A stretch of DNA of 64,000 nucleotides from Planctomycetota bacterium (GTDB lineage Bacteria; Planctomycetota; MHYJ01; WSZJ01), in assembly GCA_016190145.1 (NCBI GenBank), contig JACPRD010000173.1, positions 1 through 64,000 on the forward strand, written 5' to 3'. The translations under genes and the position numbers were made by a program. Of this stretch, positions 38,129-46,356 are shown in pieces; position 1 is the first letter of the stretch, and each line of letters starts with the position of its first letter. Below the pieces are notes generated by a model, which was not told the DNA's origin, did not search any database, and was given only the letters and a program-made list of their open reading frames with translations.

Positions 38129-38136
38129 GAATTTGT
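38129..38136. repeat. 8-bp target-site duplication GAATTTGT, right copy
   Basis: Identical to 36611-36618. Confidence 0.95.
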
Positions 38137-38626
38137 GCAGGCGTTTCAAGAGGCGATTTTCCGGCTGTACGGCAAGAAGGCAATTCTGGGGTACAGAGCG
38201 AAAACCAAGGCCTTCACGTTTCAGATAAAGAGCCGAGAGATTTACGACGACTTGCTGCGGTGCTTCGAGGGGGCATTGCCCAGAACCTTCTCGTGGCGGG
38301 TGCCAGGATGCGTCAGCGCGGCGAGGGATTCTGTACGCTGCGCCTTCTTGAGAGGATTCGTGGATTCCGAGGGGTGCCTGGTCGCCGGGCGCGGCACGAT
38401 CAACATATCTTCTTCGAACTTGCCTGGGATCGAGGACATCCAGGAATTGCTTGAAGACCTCGGGTTCGCGACGAAGCTCTACTCGACGTTGAATCGCCAA
38501 CGAGGAACTACTTCCTACCACGTCCAAGTACGCAGGCGCAGCCTTCGGCGATTCTTGCGCATGATTGGGCTGACCATTCGCAGGAAGGCCGAAGCAGCGG
38601 AGGCTTGCCTGACTCCTCGCAAGTAG
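38137..38626 (+). pseudogene. 3' half of LAGLIDADG homing endonuclease gene
   Basis: VQAFQEAIFRLYGKKAILGY...; LAGLIDADG motif 2 AFLRGFVDSEGCLV; joins 36308..36618 in frame (801 nt total). Confidence 0.85.
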
Positions 38627-38845
38627 GCGCTCGGCGCTCTCAAGCCACCCGCCAGGCAAGTTACTTTCACCACGCCTGCATCATCGCCCCCGCCGTAAGC
38701 GTCCGGTCTCTCTTTCGATTACCTGTACCTGGCGGCGGAAACAGGTGAATCACGACCGGAAATCCCCTGACAACTCCGGGGCTTGGGCCACGCCTCCCTG
38801 TGCAGCGCCCATCCGGGCCGTTTCCGTCGTGTTATGATTCTGCCA

Positions 38846-39201
38846 TGATTCAGGCGCTTCCCCCTCCGAGAGACGCCCGCGGGCAGGCGATCGCTCTCGA
38901 GCCGATCTCGGGGCTGCTGGATCTCATCTCGCGCGCCTGGCGCCCCACGGCCGTGTGGCTGTTCGGCAGCCGCGCGAAGGGCCTGGCCAAACCGGAGAGC
39001 GACTGGGACCTCCTCGTTGTGGTCCCCGACGACGAACCGGCAGTCGACGATCTCATGGCCGTGCACCAGGTGTGCAAGCCGTCCGGGGTGCCGGCGGACG
39101 TCATCCTCTGCAGGGCGACGGACTTCGAAGAGGCTCGGGAGGTACCGAACACGCTTGCGTACGAAGCGGCGCACTTTGGGTTACGGATCCATGGGCGCTG
39201 A
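38846..39201 (+). CDS. Minimal nucleotidyltransferase (MNT-type)
   Basis: VWLFGSRAKGLAKPESDWDLLVVV. Confidence 0.85.
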
Positions 39202-39261
39202 AAAGGTCATCGCCCATCTGGCGGGCTGCCTGCCCTGTTAAGATGCCCTCGGAGCGCACGG

Positions 39262-39495
39262 ATGACCTCGCGAGATTTCGGAATGCCCGATGACCCCCGC
39301 CGCACGGCCGCGGACGAGGTGAAACCGTACCTGCGGCTGACGCCGGCGGAGCGGTACGCGCGCTTCCTGGACCTCATGGCGTTCCTCGAGGGAATCTGGA
39401 CGTCGCTGCCGGCGGCCCGGCGGGAGCGGTACTCGAAGGCGAACGACCGCCTCGACGATCCGGGGCGCTGGTGGGACCGGGTTCCCGCGCGATGA
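39262..39495 (+). CDS. Small protein translationally coupled to a nucleotidyltransferase
   Basis: LTPAERYARFLDLMAFLEGIWTSLPAARRERY; stop overlaps next start as ATGA. Confidence 0.65.
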   Translation: MTSRDFGMPDDPRRTAADEVKPYLRLTPAERYARFLDLMAFLEGIWTSLPAARRERYSKANDRLDDPGRWWDRVPAR

Positions 39496-40082
39496 GCCTC
39501 CCGGCGCAACTGGGCGACGCCGTGCGGCAAACGGTGTCGGTCTTCGACGGCCTCGGCCTGCCGTATGCCATCGGCGGCGCGGTGGCCATGGCCTTCGGCG
39601 GCTATCCCCGAGGCACCCGGGACGTCGACGTGCTGGTTCTCCTGCCGGCGCTGCGATCGCAGGAGTTGGCGGACGCCTTCAATGCTGCCGGTTTCCGCAT
39701 GCACGACGAGTCGGACCGATCCATGCCCGTCGACGTCGCGCAGATGTCCCGGTGGTCGCGTGAGATCGGCCATTTCCGTGTGTGGTGGAAGGACGTCAAG
39801 GTCGAGGTCTTCACGCCCCGCGTTCCGCTTCAGGACGCCGTTCTGAAGCGTCGAATCCAGATCCAGCTGGAAGGCGGGCTGCTGTGGATCACGTCAGTCG
39901 AAGATCTCATTCTGCTCAAGATGATCTTCCATCGACCGAAGGACATCGAAGACGTGCGCCGGCTCCTTGCGGCCAACCAGGGATCGCTCGACCTCGCCTA
40001 CATTGAATCCTGGATCCCAAAGACCCTTCCGGACTCCGTCGGCGCCGAGCTTCGCGACATGATGCGGCCGACGGGAGATTAG
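39492..40082 (+). CDS. AbiEii/NTP_transf-like nucleotidyltransferase
   Basis: LGLPYAIGGAVAMAFGGYPRGTRDVDVLVLL...SVEDLILLKMIFHRPKDIEDVRRLL. Confidence 0.8.
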   Translation: MSLPAQLGDAVRQTVSVFDGLGLPYAIGGAVAMAFGGYPRGTRDVDVLVLLPALRSQELADAFNAAGFRMHDESDRSMPVDVAQMSRWSREIGHFRVWWKDVKVEVFTPRVPLQDAVLKRRIQIQLEGGLLWITSVEDLILLKMIFHRPKDIEDVRRLLAANQGSLDLAYIESWIPKTLPDSVGAELRDMMRPTGD

Positions 40083-40125
40083 GGGCGGAATGTCGAGATC
40101 GTCGATAACCACGGAAGGACTGCCC

Positions 40126-40456
40126 ATGAAGTCCACCGCAACCGTCCTCCTTCAAGCCCTCATTCGTGCTCCTGAGCATCGGCGCGCTCGTCTTCCTGCT
40201 CTGGGAGCCCCACGTCGAGGGACGGAATGCGCGCGCCACGCTGTTCCAGATCTACTTCAACGATCCGCTCCTGGCGTACGACTACATCGGGTCGATCCCT
40301 TTCTTCATGGCGCTCTACCAGGCCTTCCAGGCGCTGGCTGCCGTCAGGCGGAACGGGACAAGTTCGCCGGCGACGGTGAATCGTCTGCGGACGATCAGGC
40401 ACTGCGCGCTGCGGCATGCGGTCGCCACTTCCGGGAAGGACGTGTCGGCGCCTTGA
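40126..40456 (+). pseudogene. Frameshifted DUF2975-like membrane protein remnant
   Basis: Frame 1 MKSTATVLLQAL then shifted frame MLLSIGALVFLLWEPHVEGRNARATLFQIYFNDPLLAYDYIGSIPFFMALYQAFQAL, truncated. Confidence 0.6.
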
Positions 40457-40566
40457 GAAGCAGTGCTCCATGTTCTGCCAGGGCCGCGCCATGCCGAATC
40501 CGGGACGGTGGACCGATCCGCGGCGAGGTGTTGCGGTCGGGCCCTCCCGAAGAGGATAATCCGTTC

Positions 40567-40785
40567 ATGAAGCTCACGGTTGTCATCCGCAAGGACCCCG
40601 AGGAAAAGAGCGTCTACAACGCCTCTGTTCCGGCGTTTCCGGGATGCCACACCTGGGGCCGGTCTCGTGCCGAGGCGTTGAAACGCGCGAAAGAGGCGAT
40701 GCTGGTCTATATCGAGTCGCTCGAGGCCCGCGGCGAGCCTATCCCGAAGGACGTGGACTGCACGCAGGTCGAGGTCGCCGGTTGA
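40567..40785 (+). CDS. HicB-family antitoxin
   Basis: MKLTVVIRKDPEEKSVYNASVPAFPGCHTWGRSRAEALKRAKEAMLVYIESL. Confidence 0.8.
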   Translation: MKLTVVIRKDPEEKSVYNASVPAFPGCHTWGRSRAEALKRAKEAMLVYIESLEARGEPIPKDVDCTQVEVAG

Positions 40786-41003
40786 GGCCGGTCGCCTCCC
40801 GCCCTCGAGAGGTCGAACGCATTGCTCTTCGGCTCGGCTTCGTCTTTGATCGAGGCAGGGGCTCGCATCGGGTCTACGTTCGGCCGGATGGACGGAGAGT
40901 CGTGATCCCGTTCCACGGCGGAAGAACGATCCCGGCCGGAACGCTGCGGAGCATCATCGAAGACTTGGGAATCTCGGTCGAGCAGTTCAACCGCAGCGTC
41001 TAA
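40782..41003 (+). CDS. HicA-family mRNA interferase toxin
   Basis: TTG start overlapping the hicB stop (TTGA); SRPREVERIALRLGFVFDRGRGSHRVYVRPDGRRVVIPFHGGRTIPAGTLRSIIEDLGIS. Confidence 0.85.
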   Translation: MRPVASRPREVERIALRLGFVFDRGRGSHRVYVRPDGRRVVIPFHGGRTIPAGTLRSIIEDLGISVEQFNRSV

Positions 41004-41154
41004 GCCGGGTCGAGGAAGTCCGTTCGGACTGGCGGAGGCCTTCGCCGGCCCGTCCTACCCTGAGCGAGCCCGTGGGGCGAGTCGAAGGGTGCCATGGTCG
41101 GTGTCAACACAGGTCGGAAGGAGATTACTCAAGTCCGCTCAGGAACCCTGCTCA

Positions 41155-41577
41155 TCACGCGCTTTTCGTGCGCTTGAAGAGAACCGTCGACGGCCGCCGG
41201 GCTCGCCGGTAGCCGATTCTGAGGAAGGCTTCTTCGTGGTCCGCGAAGGGGTTCACGTACACGGGCACGCCGTTGGCGTAGGTTTCGACAGCCTGCAGGA
41301 GCTGCCGGCCGATGCCCTGGCGCTGCCGGTCGGGATGGACGGCGATTTCGCCGACGAACGTCGAGAAGGCGCCGTCGCAGAAGGCGCTGACGTAGCCGAC
41401 GAGCCGGCCGGCGGCGTCGCGAGCGTGGGCGACGAAGGGGTAGGCGGCGAGGGAGCGCTCGATTGCGGGGATCGAGTAGTCCTCGGCCTTTCCGGCCCCG
41501 ACGGCGGCCATGAGGGTCGCGAATTCGGCGGGAGTGACTGACTTGTCGAGGACGATCCGGATGGCGGGGGCGGGCAT
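41155..41577 (-). CDS. GNAT-family N-acetyltransferase
   Basis: VGYVSAFCDGAFSTFVGEIAVHPDRQRQGIGRQLLQAVETYA. Confidence 0.85.
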   Translation of the reverse strand: MPAPAIRIVLDKSVTPAEFATLMAAVGAGKAEDYSIPAIERSLAAYPFVAHARDAAGRLVGYVSAFCDGAFSTFVGEIAVHPDRQRQGIGRQLLQAVETYANGVPVYVNPFADHEEAFLRIGYRRARRPSTVLFKRTKSA

Positions 41578-41730
41578 GGCGGGTCTCCTGGGAAACGTCG
41601 AGGTCGAGCGTGGGCGCGGTGACATTCGGCGTGGCCCAGTGTCTCACACTCCCGGCGACGACAGAATCGCAACGGCACAGAGCGTCCTCACTTCGAACGC
41701 GACACACGACGGCGCGGATGCCAGAATCGG

Positions 41731-43179
41731 ATGGTGATCACGGCCGAGAACGCGTACTTCTTCCGCCACGCCGTCCTCCGCGACGCCGCGTATCAGCTCC
41801 AGATGCCGGGCGAGCGCTCGCAGCTGCACCGGCTTGCGCTCGAGGCGATTGAAGCGCTCTGCGGCGGGCGCCCGCCGGAGTTGCCCCTGGCCGCGGAGCC
41901 GGGCGGCTGCGAGGCCGTCGCACACGCATCGGACCCCTTCGCCGAGGAGCTCGCCGAGCACGGTCGTCGAGCAGAGGCGCCGGGCGCGGAGGCAGGACCC
42001 GTTCGCGCCGCGCGCCGGATCTACCTGAAGCGGGCTGCGGAGCTCGCGGAGCGCTCCTTCCGGCTGGAGCCGGCCTTCCGGGCGTGGGGCGAGGTTGCGG
42101 AGATCCTCGATGAAACGGAGAAGGCACACGCGCTCGGGAAGGCGGGGGTGCAGGCGCACTTCGCCGCGAAACCTCAGGTGGCCCTTCAATTCTGGGAATG
42201 AGCCCTCGAGATCTATCGGCGGCTCGGCGACCGGCGCAGCGCGGCCATCATGGTGGGAAACCTGGCGAATCTCAAAGGCGACCTGGGCCGGATCGCCGAG
42301 GCGGAGCCGCTGTTCCGCGAAGCGCTGGCGCTTCATCGCGACGTCGGCGACGAGCGGTCGGAGGTGCTCACTTCCGTGAAACTGGCCGGCCTGTACCACG
42401 ACACCGGCCGACTCGACCTCGCGGAGCGGGCGTTCCAGGCCGCGCTGGAGCACCGGGGTCGGCCGGGCCTCCGCGACTTCCTGGGCCTCGCCCTGGGAAG
42501 TCTCGGAAGCCTCTTCAAGGAAACGGGTCGGATCGAGCCCGCCGAGAAGGCGTACGCGGAGGCGCTGGCGATTCACCGCGAGTCCGGCGACCGGCGGTCT
42601 GAAGGGATCGTGCTGGGGAACCTGGCCAACCTGCACGGCGACACCGGCCGCGTCGAGGTCGCGGAGCGCGAGTACCTGGAAGCGCTCGCGATTCACCGGC
42701 AGACCGGCAATCGCCGGTCGGAGGGAATCGTGCAGGCCAATCTCGCCGGGCTGTACGGCGCCACCGGCCGCGCGTCGGAGGCCGAGCGCGGCTTCAGGCG
42801 CGCGCTCGACATCGACCGCGAGATCGGCAACCGGTGGGCTGAAGGGGTTGCGCTCGGCGGGCTCGCGGGGCTGCTTCGCCTCCAGGGCCGCGCGGCTCCC
42901 GCGATTCGCGCCTTCGACGAAGCGCTCGCCATCCACCGCGAGCTGGGGAACCGCCGTTTCGAAGCGGCCCATTCCTGCGATCGCGCGCTCGCGCTGTTGG
43001 CGGCCGGCGATCCCTCGGCGGCGGACGCCTGGCGCACGGGAGCGGCGATCCTGCGTTCGCTGGGCGACACGGTCGAGGCCGAACAGAAATCGGTCGAGAT
43101 GTGCGCGGCGTGCGGGAAGGCGGGGATCGCGCCGTTCGATGGGAGACCGGGATGTTCGACCGGAGGTACACTCGCGTGA
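41731..43179 (+). pseudogene. Truncated STAND/AAA-type ATPase tail plus TPR array with in-frame TGA at 42199-42201
   Basis: ENAYFFRHAVLRDAAYQLQMPGERSQLHRLAL...QFWE*ALEIYRRLGDRRSAAIMVGNLANLKGDLGRIAEAEPLFREALALHRDVGD; same frame on both sides of the stop. Confidence 0.7.
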
Positions 43180-43739
43180 TGCGACCCCTTCGGTTTTCGA
43201 TCAACGTCACTCTGGACGGGTGCTGCGATCATCGCGGCATCGTCCCGGACGAAGAACTGCATCATCACCATGCCGGGAACCTCGCCCGGGCCGATGCCCT
43301 GCTCATTGGCCGGGTGACGTACGAAATGATGGAGGCGGCGTGGCGGGCGCCGGCGCGGACGGGGGCCAGGCCTGACTGGATGCAGCCGTGGATGGAGCCC
43401 TTCGCCCGGACGATCGACGCGGCGAAGAAGTACGTCGTGTCGAGCACGCTGGACCGGGTCGACTGGAACGCGGAGCTCGTGCGCGGCGACCTGGGGACGG
43501 CCGTTCGGCAGCTCAAGCAGGCCTCGGGACGGGGACTGTTCGTGGCCGGCATCAAGCTCGCGCGGGCGCTGACGGAGCTGGGATTGATCGACGAGTACGA
43601 GTTCGTGGTGCACCCCAGGCTGGCGGGCCACGGGCCGACGCTGTTCGCAGGGCTCTCGAAGCCTGTCGACCTGAAGCTCGTGAGCCGGCTGGAGTTCGGC
43701 TCGGGCGCGGTGGCGATGCGGTACGAACCGAGGAGGTAG
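43179..43739 (+). CDS. Dihydrofolate reductase family protein (RibD C-terminal-like)
   Basis: RFSINVTLDGCCDHRGI...ADALLIGRVTYEMM...KYVVSSTLDRVDWNAEL...FVAGIKLARALTELGLIDEYEFVVHP. Confidence 0.85.
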   Translation: MRPLRFSINVTLDGCCDHRGIVPDEELHHHHAGNLARADALLIGRVTYEMMEAAWRAPARTGARPDWMQPWMEPFARTIDAAKKYVVSSTLDRVDWNAELVRGDLGTAVRQLKQASGRGLFVAGIKLARALTELGLIDEYEFVVHPRLAGHGPTLFAGLSKPVDLKLVSRLEFGSGAVAMRYEPRR

Positions 43740-43800
43740 GGGTGGTCGGGCTCTTCGGCTGCAAAGTCGAAAGGGAGGTCGCCCTCACCGCCGGCGCCCC

Positions 43801-43863
43801 GCGCTCCACGCCGAGGACGTCGCCACCGACATGGACTACGAGGGTCGGTGGATCAAGGCCCAA
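43801..43863 (+). pseudogene. Relic of a histidyl-tRNA synthetase 3' end
   Basis: ALHAEDVATDMDYEGRWIKAQ resembles the HisRS signature LRAxGVxADMDYEGRSLKAQ; compare LRAAGISADMDFEGRSLKAQ in the hisS of this window. Confidence 0.55.
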
Positions 43864-43991
43864 ATTCCAGGCACCAACGGTGTGAAGGCGCCGCCAGAAG
43901 GCTCGCGTTGGGCAAGAGTTTACAGTCTCCAGGCGAAATGACCTGCCCAAGGTCTTGCAGCTCACACTGCCGACGCTAGACTCGACAGCGA

Positions 43992-44648
43992 ATGTCACCG
44001 CAACCCCAGTTCGGCTGGCTCACGCCCTCTGCCGGCTGGATCTTCCGCATCACCCACCTCCAGAATGTTCCCTTCATCCTCGATCACGGTCTCCACTGCG
44101 CGAGCTCAGAAGTTCAGGACCCGAACTTTCTTCCGATCGGCAACCCGGATCTGATCGGGAAGCGCTCGGCCAGACCAGTCCCGATCCCGCCGGGCGGCAC
44201 TCTGGCCGACTACGTCCCGTTCTACTTCACGCCGCTCTCGCCGATGCTCTACAACATCCTGACCGGACACGGCGTGGAGCAGGTGGATCGAGGCGACATC
44301 GTCGTTCTCGCCTCGAAGATCGGCTCGATTCGGACGTCGGGCGCCCAGGTCGTCTTCACGGATCGGCACGCCTACCTCCAGACCGCAACCTACTTCCCAG
44401 ACGAAGCGGGACTGCAGGGTCTCGCGTGGGATCGCTGGCAGAACCGCGATTTCAAACGTCGAACTGCGGACGACGTCGAGATGGAACGATACCAGGCGGA
44501 AGCGCTCGTTCACGCTCGCGTGCCGATCGACGCCGTCCTCGGCCTCGCCTGTTATGATGAGCGCGGCAAGGACACGCTCGCTGCCGAGATCGCATCGCGC
44601 GGACTTCCCCTCAAAGTCCAGATAAAGCCGGAGTGGCTTTTCGCATGA
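43992..44648 (+). CDS. darT: DarT-like DNA ADP-ribosyltransferase toxin (DUF4433)
   Basis: IFRITHLQNVPFILDHGLHCA...DYVPFYFTPLSPMLYNI...DIVVLASKIGSI...EALVHARVPIDAVLGLACYD; adjacent macrodomain gene. Confidence 0.9.
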   Translation: MSPQPQFGWLTPSAGWIFRITHLQNVPFILDHGLHCASSEVQDPNFLPIGNPDLIGKRSARPVPIPPGGTLADYVPFYFTPLSPMLYNILTGHGVEQVDRGDIVVLASKIGSIRTSGAQVVFTDRHAYLQTATYFPDEAGLQGLAWDRWQNRDFKRRTADDVEMERYQAEALVHARVPIDAVLGLACYDERGKDTLAAEIASRGLPLKVQIKPEWLFA

Positions 44649-45727
44649 TCCAGTACACCGCCGGAAACCTGCTCGACTCCCGCGCCGAGGCCGTCGTCAA
44701 CACCGTGAACGAAGTCGGGGTCATGGGCAAGGGCATCGCGCTTATGATCCACGACGCCTTCCCGGCCAACGCGAAGGCCTACCAGGCCGCGTGCCGCCGG
44801 GGCGACGTGCAGGTCGGGCGGATGCTGGTTTTCGAAAATGCCCCTGGAAGCGCGCCTCGATGGATCGTCAACTTTCCCACCAAGAAGCACTGGCGCCACT
44901 CGTCGAAGCTCGAATGGATCGAGGCGGGCCTTCAGGATCTCGTGCGCGTCGTTCGCGACCGCGGAATCCGCTCGATCGCACTTCCTCCTCTGGGCTGCGG
45001 AAACGGCGGTCTCGAGTGGAGCCAGGTGAAGTCCGCGATCGACGCGGCGCTGGAACCCCTCGACGACGTGAAGATCGAAGTCTTCCAGCCGACGGACGCT
45101 TACCTGAACGCCCCCAAACGGAACGGCGTCGAGTCTCTCACTCCCGCCCGCGCCCTGATCGTCGAGCTCGTCCGCCGCTACGCCGTCCTCGGCCTCGACT
45201 GCACCAACCTCGAGATCCACAAGCTCGCCTGGTTTCTGAGCCGCGCCATCGCCCTAGAGTCGCTGCCCGATCCGCTCAAGCTGAGCTTCGAGCCCAACAA
45301 GTACGGCCCCTACGCCGACGCCCTGAGGCACGTGCTCGACGCCCTGGACGGCAGCTATCTGCACTGCGAGAAGCGCCTCGCCGACGCGGGACCGCTCGAG
45401 CCCATCTGGTTCGAGCCTTCCCGGCGTTCGACCCTGGAGGAGTACCTGCAGGGAGACGCAACGAAGCCCCTCCTGCCGGCCCTGGACCGCACCGCCACCC
45501 TGGTCGACGGTTTCGAATCGCCCCTGGGACTCGAACTGCTGTCAACCGTGGACTGGCTCCTGCACGAGAAGGGCTGTGAGCCCACCGTCGACGCCGTTCG
45601 CTCCGCCCTGCGTCGTTGGCCCGGTGGCCAGAGCGCGGCCCGACGGAAGTCGGCTCTGTTCTCGGACCGCCTCCTGACCCTTGCCCTCGGCCGCCTGCAG
45701 GCGGCGATGCCGACGGCGGCGAGGTAG
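44645..45727 (+). CDS. darG: DarG-like macrodomain antitoxin
   Basis: IQYTAGNLLDSRAEAVVNTVNEVGVMGKGIALMIHDAFP...IALPPLGCGNGGLEW; ATGA overlap with darT. Confidence 0.9.
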   Translation: MIQYTAGNLLDSRAEAVVNTVNEVGVMGKGIALMIHDAFPANAKAYQAACRRGDVQVGRMLVFENAPGSAPRWIVNFPTKKHWRHSSKLEWIEAGLQDLVRVVRDRGIRSIALPPLGCGNGGLEWSQVKSAIDAALEPLDDVKIEVFQPTDAYLNAPKRNGVESLTPARALIVELVRRYAVLGLDCTNLEIHKLAWFLSRAIALESLPDPLKLSFEPNKYGPYADALRHVLDALDGSYLHCEKRLADAGPLEPIWFEPSRRSTLEEYLQGDATKPLLPALDRTATLVDGFESPLGLELLSTVDWLLHEKGCEPTVDAVRSALRRWPGGQSAARRKSALFSDRLLTLALGRLQAAMPTAAR

Positions 45728-45730
45728 GCG

Positions 45731-46120
45731 ATGTTCGACAACAACGTGCGCTTCAGCGCCGACGCCGGGGGAGCTACGGTGACCGAGCCTGTCTTCCTGT
45801 TCGAGGAGCGTCGAGCGTTCATCCGCACGCGCACGCACCTCGTCATCACCAATCGGCAGCCCGGGTTCTTTGAGTTCGCGGCAACCGGCGATGGTGTCGT
45901 CGCCCGGCTCGTCAGGGTGTGGGTCGGGCGCATCGAGGGCCGCGAAACGATCCCCAGCGCCTACCTCGGCAGCGTTGTCCTGTGCCCGTCGAGCACCTTG
46001 GGGCCGCAGGTCGCGCGCCTCCTCCGCCGGGCGTCCGCCTCGCTCGCCGGGCGCTCCGAATTCCCCCGGGCGACCCTGCACCGCCTCGTGCTCCTCCTGC
46101 GCCGCTTTGCTGCGGCGTAG
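45731..46120 (+). CDS. Hypothetical protein, third ORF of the darTG operon
   Basis: Starts 3 nt after the darG stop; MFDNNVRFSADAGGATVTEPVFLFEERRAFIRTRTHLVITNRQPG. Confidence 0.55.
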   Translation: MFDNNVRFSADAGGATVTEPVFLFEERRAFIRTRTHLVITNRQPGFFEFAATGDGVVARLVRVWVGRIEGRETIPSAYLGSVVLCPSSTLGPQVARLLRRASASLAGRSEFPRATLHRLVLLLRRFAAA

Positions 46121-46356
46121 CAGAAGTCCCCGGAGAGCAGTCCTCTCCGCACACCGCGCCGGCAATACACGCTTCCGCAAAACCATCGCGCCGCCCGGGC
46201 TGCCGTTCCCCTGCGACCGGTAGCTCCGGTGTTCCTTGTGACCGGGTCTTCCATGGCGATATAGTTCATCGCATTCACCATATGTCGGGCACGCCGTGGG
46301 AAGCCGTCCCGGCGTCATCCGACGCTCCCGCAGGAATCCCGAAAGGAAGGCTTCTT

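Noticed and set aside
42199-42201. Selenocysteine or stop-codon reassignment
   Set aside because: Other genes here end in TGA normally; context best fits an Arg CGA-to-TGA nonsense change
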